A stretch of 64,000 nucleotides of DNA from Leishmania donovani (taxonomy: Eukaryota > Euglenozoa > Kinetoplastea > Trypanosomatida > Trypanosomatidae): positions 1,498,223 to 1,562,222 of the forward strand of contig NC_018262.1 of NCBI RefSeq assembly GCF_000227135.1, written 5' to 3'. The position numbers and the translations under genes were made by a program. Positions 57,251 through 64,000 of this stretch are shown one piece after another; the first letter of the stretch is position 1, and every line of letters starts with the position of its first letter. Under the pieces are notes generated by a model that was not told the origin of the DNA, did not search any database, and saw only the letters and a program-made list of their open reading frames with translations.

Positions 57251-59665
57251 ATGATGGATTTTAGAGATGTTGCTGCTGAAGAGCAAATCAGGGGTTTTGT
57301 GGAGTACTTTGACAAGGTAAATTACCCGCTACAACCGTTCAGTACCGAAACAAAGGCCTTCTTTGGAAGATTCTTTGGAGGCAATGGCTTCGTAACGTTC
57401 TGCGATCTGCTTTTTGGTTCCTATTGCGAGAAGTACCTCGCAGAGGATGAGGAGATGTGCTGGATGGATTACGCGAATCTTGAGCCGACCAAGAGCTTAG
57501 CGGTGACGCTTCTGAGCCTGATTCATCCGAGCTCTACTTTCATATCCACGTTGGAGGCGCTTTCGACCCCATCGGCTACATTCGGTGCCCGTCTGAAGAA
57601 GGGGTGGAAAAACTCAACCGCTGCGCGGTCTTCCTCATTTTACTTGCTTGACTTGCCCCTCGTAGCCTTGCACCCACAGTTTTTCAAACTAATGGGTGAG
57701 CCCGCGGATTCGAATCTGTACGCACTGCCTCGCTCTCGCTGCCATCCCATCTTGCTTGTACCATTTTGGGACCCGCCGGTAGTCACGCGAAAAGAGTCCA
57801 GCCAGCAGCAAGTAATGACGTCACTGCCATGCCTGCCGATGGGCTATTTTCTGTTCCGTCTTCTACTGTTCGGCATGAAAAGGGTTCAGCGAAACAGCGC
57901 TGACTTTCTTGCGTGGCGAAAAAAAACAAATATCGTTGCCTGGATGTGGAGAGCAAAGGATGGATTGTATTCTGCATTCTACAAGACGATCCCTGTCGAC
58001 ATGCCCTTCTACGCGCAGCTACTGCAATCATATATTCAGATATACGTTTCGGCAACTCTTTCCCGTCACCTTAGCAGCAAAAGAAGCATTGCAGACATAA
58101 ATTGGACCACTAATGACGCTACTGCTTCAGTTTTGATTTTGGCGCCGGAGCTGCTGGCACATAGGGAGCTGCTGCAACCAGTTGGCGAAAACGATAGGTT
58201 TTCATGCAAAAATCCAGAGACTCTCGCGCAGATTCTTTTCGTGGTGCCGCTCTACACTCGCATGGTCTACGCAATGTCAGAAGAGAGCACTAGCTCTCCA
58301 TTCATGGACTGCTCAGCAATCACTCCATCGGATTACTCAGTAAGCTCTTTATCCAAAGCACAGGCTGATATTGAGAACATTCGCAAAACGCTTTACAGGA
58401 ATTGTCTGACGGTTCTGCGCGAGTGCCTTTTGTCTTTGGAACTAGAGCCATACTGTAAAAATTCTCACTTCACGTATTGCCTTGAGCTGTGGGCGGTGCT
58501 TATGAACCCTTTTGAGAAGCAGCAGCAGATGGCCCCGCCGCAATACGTAGCGCAACATTTCGAGTCCTTTGGCTTTCTCGCAGTTGATGTGTTGAACATG
58601 ATCGTGAAAAGCTCTTTTGTTTACTCAATGACGGATGCTGGGGCAAAGGTCCTGAAAAAGTGTTTTCTACTGTTGAGTCAGGACCCCGTGGTAACCCTTC
58701 TTGCAGAAATCAACGCATCGCAGCCGCCATCGCATACAGTTGCTGAGATGCTAGCCCGTCATTTTGTTTTGGATTGGATAGGCAGTGATGGTGGTATTCA
58801 GCTGCCGAATCTACACGGCAACACGACTTGCAGCCTTGCTGCTCGAGCATATGTTTCCCTGGAACGATTAATCAACGACGACACGACGGAGGTGATGCGA
58901 AGCGAGTTGAAAGAGACACTTAGTTTGATGGAGTGCGTCTTTCCGCGAATCACACAGTTTTTGGATACGTGGCGAGCCTCAGAGACGGCCACACCTAAGA
59001 ATTTCAAATCTGCTTCGGTGCCCACTATGACAGTTGTTCGACCGCTCACAGAGAGTGAGAAGCTACATTTTTTTAGAGGTGGCAAAGGAAATCAGAAAGT
59101 TTTTGCAAAAGGCTTGCGTCTACCGATTCGAAACGGACGCGTGCCTGGAAATCGTGACGCAGCGTTGAAAACGAGCCTGCGCAACGAAATACCGGCGCTG
59201 CTAGGTTTCTCCAGGTTCTTGGATGCTCTCATCGCAAAGAGTTTGGAAGAATACTACTCGAGCGTAATCCCTAAGTGCGATCATGGGCACAACTTGTGGC
59301 TTACTTACTCCAAGAATTACGCTTGCACGCACCACGCGTGCGAGCCAGCAATTTGGGAGTGCAGTATTTGTGAAAAAGTCTATGGCAGCTGTTGCAGAGG
59401 GCTTCCTTGTCGGGCGAACGGAGAGCGGCTTGTCACGTGCAGTGGAGCAAGCAGTGCAGCGCAGCAGTGCATCGTGTGTGGCCAAGTGGTTTCGGAAGAC
59501 AGCAACATGTTTTGCCTGCAGCACGGAACCGGGGGCTATTTTTGTCCAGATTGCGCCTCTCGTCCTTTCAGTCCTCTGTCGATGCGCTGGATTGCGTCGT
59601 ACCGAACTTGGGCTGTGGTGGTCGGACTCTTTTTTCTGTCCATTTTCATAAGCTTCCTAGCTTGA
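57251..59665 (+). CDS. SMPD4-like membrane protein with Cys/His-rich segment
   Basis: An 804-residue protein, first gene of the plus unit. Its end, SPLSMRWIASYRTWAVVVGLFF, closely resembles the C-terminus of sphingomyelin phosphodiesterase 4 (LSLRFLGSYRTL plus a membrane anchor). Weaker matches through the body (FDKVNYPLQPF; CLPMGYFLFRLLLFGMKR; TYCLELWAVLMNPFE) are in the same order. SMPD4 is an ER and nuclear envelope protein linked to sphingolipid turnover and nuclear pores. Unlike animal SMPD4, residues about 680-770 hold many Cys and His (CDHGH, CTHHACE, ECSICEKVYGSCC, CIVCGQ, FCLQH, FCPDC), suggesting bound zinc. One membrane span ends the protein. Codons are AT-richer than in the left-hand genes. 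Met2 (57254) is an alternative start. Confidence 0.72.
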   Translation: MMDFRDVAAEEQIRGFVEYFDKVNYPLQPFSTETKAFFGRFFGGNGFVTFCDLLFGSYCEKYLAEDEEMCWMDYANLEPTKSLAVTLLSLIHPSSTFISTLEALSTPSATFGARLKKGWKNSTAARSSSFYLLDLPLVALHPQFFKLMGEPADSNLYALPRSRCHPILLVPFWDPPVVTRKESSQQQVMTSLPCLPMGYFLFRLLLFGMKRVQRNSADFLAWRKKTNIVAWMWRAKDGLYSAFYKTIPVDMPFYAQLLQSYIQIYVSATLSRHLSSKRSIADINWTTNDATASVLILAPELLAHRELLQPVGENDRFSCKNPETLAQILFVVPLYTRMVYAMSEESTSSPFMDCSAITPSDYSVSSLSKAQADIENIRKTLYRNCLTVLRECLLSLELEPYCKNSHFTYCLELWAVLMNPFEKQQQMAPPQYVAQHFESFGFLAVDVLNMIVKSSFVYSMTDAGAKVLKKCFLLLSQDPVVTLLAEINASQPPSHTVAEMLARHFVLDWIGSDGGIQLPNLHGNTTCSLAARAYVSLERLINDDTTEVMRSELKETLSLMECVFPRITQFLDTWRASETATPKNFKSASVPTMTVVRPLTESEKLHFFRGGKGNQKVFAKGLRLPIRNGRVPGNRDAALKTSLRNEIPALLGFSRFLDALIAKSLEEYYSSVIPKCDHGHNLWLTYSKNYACTHHACEPAIWECSICEKVYGSCCRGLPCRANGERLVTCSGASSAAQQCIVCGQVVSEDSNMFCLQHGTGGYFCPDCASRPFSPLSMRWIASYRTWAVVVGLFFLSIFISFLA

Positions 59666-60603
59666 AGTTTTGCTGTCACCCCGATGTTTGTGTAAGGCGC
59701 TAAGAAGATCATACGAAGGCTTGTATTCTGCTTTTGAGAAAGGTGGCCGACTTTTTTGTGGTGCCAGCGGATGTGTCTAGTTTTGTGTCTTCCAAATGTG
59801 AGTTACCGTAATTTACCCAAATACACCAGTCAGCAGTTAGTGTTGTGAGTGGCACTTGGAGCCACCATTTTTTTCTTTTTCAGTTAAAGAAAAAAGTGAA
59901 ACTCTGGAAAACAAAACAGAAAATGATATGCGAAGTCCGCAGACAAAGGCCAGCACCTTTACTTGCTACACCGGGGAAAGCTAGACAGTTTGATGTCAGT
60001 GCGCGAAGGAAAAAAAAAAAAAACACATGCTGATGGGCGGCTCTACAGCTTTAGAGGTTCGGAGCATATTGTGGGTCAGAAAATTCTTATCGAAATGATA
60101 TTGTGCGCTTCTCGTGAGTGTCTTCACCTTTTTGTAAACCCTTGTTGCAATTCAATGATTACTTGTTGAGCGCTGCTTATCGTAAGCTATGCCTGCCTCA
60201 CAGGACAATGAGCACATCAATTTCCAATGATGACTATTTCTTTGACTTTCTGAATGCTAATCTTCACCTCTCTGCGCCTCTTTATCTTTTTCATCATCGC
60301 ATATTTTACGCATGCTTCACGACAAACAGCGTCGATAAACCTTTGTTTTGCAGTGGAGTTTCTTCCGGGCGAACAAAGAAATCAGGGCTAGCTGTTGTGA
60401 AAATTTCCATCTGTCACGTCGCTTTTTCCCAAAGGATAAGCTGCGGCAGCCGTTCTTTTTTCCCTTTACCTAGTCACCCTACCTTGTGCTTCTTGCTCTC
60501 CTCACCGTTGCCTTGCGGAGTCCCCACTAAGGAAAACAATATCTTTGCTGCTCCGGTATCGCTTTGTGTCGGGTTTCCAAGCGCCTCAGTGCCCTTGCCC
60601 GTC
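59666..60603. other. intergenic/UTR stretch
   Basis: 938 bases: the 3' UTR of the SMPD4-like gene and the 5' UTR of the STPGR gene. The frame open from 60118 upstream of the proposed ATG is Phe/Leu/Ser-rich and pyrimidine-derived, not coding. Confidence 0.55.
60453..60520 (+). promoter_or_regulatory. candidate spliced-leader acceptor for the STPGR gene
   Basis: T/C-rich sequence from about 60453 to 60512 is followed by AG at 60519-60520, 84 bases before the ATG at 60604. This would exclude the longer frame starting at 60118. Confidence 0.5.
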
Positions 60604-62034
60604 ATGGAGGAACTCCCCTTGCTCCGAGCCAAGGAGAATCAAGTGAGGGAGACAACAGGGCCGTCTGTAGGACCGGGGTCTTACGATCTAGATAAGCGGG
60701 CCGTTGCCAACTTTAGTCGTGCACCTTTCAACAGCACCAGTCTTCGACAGAATCTCCTGTCTGCCGACCGCGAGTTTCCTGGGCCTGGTGCATACAACAT
60801 TCTCGCGGCACCGAACAGCCGGACTTTCGGGTTGGGGTCACAGCCCTTTGTGTCGGAATCTTCTCGCTTTGTCGCAGCAAACTGCAACGACACCCCTGGC
60901 CCTGGCTCCTACGATGTCACGAATTATGGGATCACCCGCAAGAATCCAAGATCATACACGTTTTCTGGACCATATGAGAGCGCACTCGACAGCGGGCTTG
61001 CTGGGAGCATCGGCCCCGGCAGCTACAACCCCAACTACGCCGCTGCAGACCGCAGGTTTCCGAAAGCGGCCGAATTTGCCAAGTACAGTGGCCGGAAGCC
61101 AATGAGACCACCAGCGGGCCCAGGCCCGGGAAGCTACGATCCACTGTTAGAGCCACGATCGCTTGCCGCAATGAAGCCCTCTTCAGTGTTTGTAACGAAA
61201 ACCAAGAGATCTCTGTGTGGTATCAACGGCCTCGGCGATTCTCCTGGGCCCGGCGCTTACGAGATAGGGATGGACTCAGAGCGAGGCGGAACGATTCCGC
61301 GCGAGTATTTCTCAGCCTTTGGCTCATCCTCTTCTCGGTTCTTCCACGGAAAGGAGGGCGATGCGCCCGGACCCGGTGCGTACACAGGGGAGATTGCTCC
61401 GCGTCGTTTTGGCCGGAGCGCCGGAAGCAGCTCTGCCGCTTTCGTTTCAGCCTACCAACGTTTTCCAGGTTTGATGGCGGCGCCGACGCCGGGTCCGGGA
61501 ACCTACGACGCACGACGCCCACGCCGGCACCAGTATTTTGGCGAGCCCATGCCGTTTGGATCAACAGTACCCCGATTCAGCCCGGTGTGGTCGCATCACC
61601 CTCAATCGGAGCCGCTCACCTTTTCGGGAGACCCCTACAGCGGCCGGTCCCCGAGCAAGCGAAAGTTGCGTTCTTTCATGCCAGGAAAGATCCAGCCATC
61701 GAGCGCGCCACCTCCACTGCAGGACCGGTCGTATGATGTGCGATACGACTGGCCGAAGCCGTCGTCTACGGTGAACACCACATTTGGCGCCTCGGAACGT
61801 CCGCCTCTTCACTGCACCAATGCAGTTCCTGGCCCAGGCAGCTACTGTGAGTTGGGTGACACAGCTCCTGCTAGCCGCCGCTACGGCAACTCCAACTGGG
61901 GCCGCGATGTGCGGTTCACCGAGGTGGCGCCGCTTTCAGGAGCGCCGGATCCTGGCAAGTACTATCGCGCCAGCACCTTTCTCAAGAAGACCTTCAATTC
62001 CACAATTGGCTCCGACACTGTGTGGATTGAGTAG
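60604..62034 (+). CDS. sperm-tail PG-rich repeat (STPGR/SHIPPO) protein, likely axonemal
   Basis: A 476-residue protein with nine or ten STPGR repeats, each with a PGPGxY core: VGPGSYD, FPGPGAYN, TPGPGSYD, IGPGSYN, GPGPGSYD, SPGPGAYE, APGPGAYT, TPGPGTYD and VPGPGSYC, with a final DPGKYY. Repeats are spaced about 35-50 residues apart across the whole protein. In animals such proteins (ODF3/CIMAP types) bind the lumen or outer surface of ciliary microtubules, so a flagellar role is likely. Met at 60604 (MEELPLLRAKENQ) is chosen because it starts just before the first repeat and after the predicted splice acceptor. Confidence 0.88.
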   Translation: MEELPLLRAKENQVRETTGPSVGPGSYDLDKRAVANFSRAPFNSTSLRQNLLSADREFPGPGAYNILAAPNSRTFGLGSQPFVSESSRFVAANCNDTPGPGSYDVTNYGITRKNPRSYTFSGPYESALDSGLAGSIGPGSYNPNYAAADRRFPKAAEFAKYSGRKPMRPPAGPGPGSYDPLLEPRSLAAMKPSSVFVTKTKRSLCGINGLGDSPGPGAYEIGMDSERGGTIPREYFSAFGSSSSRFFHGKEGDAPGPGAYTGEIAPRRFGRSAGSSSAAFVSAYQRFPGLMAAPTPGPGTYDARRPRRHQYFGEPMPFGSTVPRFSPVWSHHPQSEPLTFSGDPYSGRSPSKRKLRSFMPGKIQPSSAPPPLQDRSYDVRYDWPKPSSTVNTTFGASERPPLHCTNAVPGPGSYCELGDTAPASRRYGNSNWGRDVRFTEVAPLSGAPDPGKYYRASTFLKKTFNSTIGSDTVWIE

Positions 62035-63057
62035 CGGCTGCTGCGTCGTGCTGTGTCTTTGCTTGCGCGGGAACTGGATGTAAAATAACGACTGCCGAGG
62101 TGCAGAACAGGAGCGCGAGAATGCTTTGCTGTGCGACACGGTGAAAAGCGTCACAGTGTGATGAGAAGATGGAGGCCTGTCGCGAATTGGGGAAAAAAGG
62201 GTGACACTGTTGCCGCTCTCTGCGATAGACAGATGATCGCGCATGTACATTATGTTCTCTCCGTGTCACCTGTTTTTCTTTTTTTGTTCTGTCCCTGTTC
62301 TCTGCACAGGCAAGCATACCTGCCACCTTCGAAGAACAAAACAAACAGAAATAGTTTTGCCTATCGCGTTCGCACGCAAGTGGTTCTTCACTTTGTCACA
62401 TGTGCACACCTTACCGGACGCCTCCGCCTCCTGTATTGCATGCAGTTGCTGTTTTCACGCCTTTGGCGCGTTGCTTGGCGACGACGCCCTCTACTCAGCC
62501 TGACGCTGTGCACGACTCATTTGTTTCTGACGGTTTGGCTGCCAACGCGGTCTCCCTCATGGTGCGTATGCTTTGAGACTTCTTCTGTGCTCATATTCAG
62601 CGGTGTAGGGGTTCTCGAGGGCGCATCATACTCTCTGCGTGACAAACGAAAACGCCTCCTGATCTCCTCTCCGTCTTGTCTCCCTATCTTCGCCCCTCTT
62701 TCTGGTGTTGCTTTTTTCTTTCGCTTTGGAGGGCTAAGGAAAGCTCTTAGATTTCCATGCTTCTGCGGCTCTTTCCCTGGCCGGCTTTTTTTTTCATCAT
62801 GAGACGCTGCGATAGAGCGTAGCGAACTTGCTGTCTTTCCTATTCACAGCGGCGCCTTGCTCAACGTGATCTACAGTGGTGCTTGTACGCAGCTTGAGTG
62901 TGAGTCTCTTTTCCCCCTTTTTCTTTTTTTGCATTTGCTTTTCATATCTGCTTCTCGCGTGAGTTACTCTGTTGCATTAGGGAAGAGCGGAAGGGCATAG
63001 CTTTTTTCTCTTTGCGCCCTGCTGGCGTTTTTTTTTCGTTTATTTAGAGGCCTTTCA
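62035..63057. other. intergenic/UTR stretch
   Basis: 1.02 kb, rich in T runs (for example near 62275-62285, 62786-62794, 63028-63036) that form pyrimidine tracts on the transcribed strand. A 223-codon frame (62131-62802) is Phe/Leu/Arg/Ser-rich and looks spurious. Confidence 0.55.
63002..63047 (+). promoter_or_regulatory. candidate spliced-leader acceptor for UNC50
   Basis: A T/C-rich tract (63002-63045) ends in AG at 63046-63047, only 10 bases before the first ATG (63058). If this acceptor is used, the 5' UTR is very short and the next in-frame ATG (63082) might be preferred. Confidence 0.4.
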
Positions 63058-63828
63058 ATGCTTTCGCAGTGCACGTTTGTGATGTCGCGATGGACATCGC
63101 GCCTGCCCCCGTTTGCGCGACGCGCCATGCAGGCGGATCAGATGGAGATAGACTCGGCTCTGTCTCAGATGTACTCCTTGTGCCTCAACCCCTCACTGGT
63201 GAGTAAAATGAGCCGGGCCCGAAAGATGACGAAGGGGCACTACTACCGTGATGACCCTGCTTTTCTCATGCTGCAGCTCTTGTTTGTCGTCTTCGTGTCG
63301 GTCGCGCAGTGGCTGCTGCTTGGTATGAGAAGGTCGCTTTTGGGCACCGTGTTTGCCGCCATCACATGGTATGTGCTGAGCGGATTAGGCATGGCTTGTG
63401 TATGGCGTGCGGTCGCGGTGATCTACCTCTCTCCATCTTCGAAATCCACGCAGAGCGGCGCTTTGGCTGAGGCTGCTTCAGCTCTCGGCGTCGATTCTGC
63501 CGTGGACTACCTGCACCCCGACCTGGACTGGCGCTACGCTTTTGACGTGCACTGCAACGGCTACTTCACATTCTTCATGTGGACAGAGGTGATCGCGTAC
63601 TTTCTGGCACCGGTCATGAGCGCGCCATGGGTGAGCAACGCGCTTGTTGCAATTGGAGCCACCACGTATCTGTACAGTGTCTTCCTGGGCTACCTGGAGA
63701 TCCCGTCATTGTCATGCCAGCAACGTCTACTCTATCCTGTGCTGATTATAGGCGTGCTATTCCTCCTCCTTAGCCTCTGCGATGTTAATGTCGGGTTGAC
63801 ACTGTGGCTGCTGCAATGCGCAGAATAA
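63058..63828 (+). CDS. UNC50: UNC50 family Golgi/ER membrane protein
   Basis: A 256-residue multispan protein. The family signature is plain: QADQMEIDSALSQMYSLCLNPSLV (26-49, as in YxQMDFExAxWQMxxLxxxPxxV), then KMTKGHYYRDDPAFLMLQLL, LDWRYAFDVHCNGYFTF and VFLGYLEIPSL. Five hydrophobic spans follow (about 70-92, 95-122, 170-192, 197-217, 227-248). UNC50 relatives are in the Golgi and ER and aid receptor trafficking and Arf activation. The start may be Met1 (63058) or Met9 (63082); the short stretch between them is compatible with either. Complete. Confidence 0.95.
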   Translation: MLSQCTFVMSRWTSRLPPFARRAMQADQMEIDSALSQMYSLCLNPSLVSKMSRARKMTKGHYYRDDPAFLMLQLLFVVFVSVAQWLLLGMRRSLLGTVFAAITWYVLSGLGMACVWRAVAVIYLSPSSKSTQSGALAEAASALGVDSAVDYLHPDLDWRYAFDVHCNGYFTFFMWTEVIAYFLAPVMSAPWVSNALVAIGATTYLYSVFLGYLEIPSLSCQQRLLYPVLIIGVLFLLLSLCDVNVGLTLWLLQCAE

Positions 63829-64000
63829 TAGTAACAACAAAGAAAACAACGTACACATACACACAAACATGCGCGAAACACGAGAAGGGAGGCAGCGACG
63901 ATTTTTCTTTGCCCCCTTTTCCTTTTCTGCGACATGACCCCCTTCTCCCCAAAGACTTGGTCTCTTAGATATCAAAGTACCGCACAAGAGTCGCTGAAGT
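63829..64000. other. 3' UTR of UNC50 (partial)
   Basis: The last 172 bases hold no gene; this is the start of the UNC50 3' UTR, with a short CA-rich stretch near 63855. Confidence 0.5.

Noticed and set aside
60118..60603. N-terminal extension of the STPGR gene
   Set aside because: Pyrimidine-derived translation lying upstream of the likely splice acceptor at 60519-60520.
62131..62802. 223-codon plus-strand open frame upstream of UNC50
   Set aside because: Low-complexity Phe/Leu/Arg/Ser sequence from T/C-rich UTR; no motifs.

Overview
The window looks like nuclear DNA of a trypanosomatid, most likely Leishmania or a close Leishmaniinae relative. Protein genes are intronless and head-to-tail on one strand. 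They are separated by long, microsatellite-rich untranslated DNA with pyrimidine tracts followed by AG (spliced-leader acceptors). Kinetoplastid-specific genes are present: PEX11, GIM5 and a glycosome-targeted ribulose-phosphate epimerase ending in SRL. From memory the gene set resembles Leishmania chromosome 35; I could not check synteny.

Layout. 1-4204: no intact gene. It holds three runs of N, each flanked by the same sequence on both sides (unmerged contig ends), plus decayed coding and retroposon-like sequence. 4205-54525: a polycistronic unit on the minus strand, transcribed right to left. In transcription order it holds: an unrecognised protein, an EF-hand light-chain-like protein, SOF1/DCAF13, NDK7, CCT-eta, mitochondrial uS17, proteasome beta2, a SET-domain-like protein, a coiled-coil protein, a small membrane protein, ribosomal uL14 (L23) and uL15 (L27A/L28) copies interrupted by a gap, a type I membrane glycoprotein, uL15, APC2, a PhyH-like protein, an Sfi1-like repeat protein, a coiled-coil protein, a multispan membrane protein, PEX11, GIM5 and ribulose-phosphate 3-epimerase. 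54526-57250: a divergent strand-switch region, the expected Pol II start zone for both units, containing a decayed DJ-1/PfpI gene. 57251-64000: a plus-strand unit with an SMPD4-like membrane protein carrying a Cys-rich segment, a sperm-tail PG-rich repeat protein and UNC50.

Functional threads. PEX11, GIM5 and a PTS1-bearing epimerase lie side by side, a small glycosome neighbourhood. Several products suit cytoskeleton or flagellum biology (Sfi1-like repeats, light-chain-like EF-hand protein, NDK7, STPGR repeats, coiled coils). The rest are housekeeping: ribosome, mitoribosome, chaperonin, proteasome, APC/C, rRNA processing. I found no clearly new system. The most distinctive items are the SMPD4-like protein with its metal-finger-like segment, three family members lacking expected catalytic residues (SET, PhyH, first NDK domain), the decayed DJ-1 gene in the strand switch, and the homogenised ribosomal gene copies split by an assembly gap. 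All functional calls rest on reading motifs by eye.
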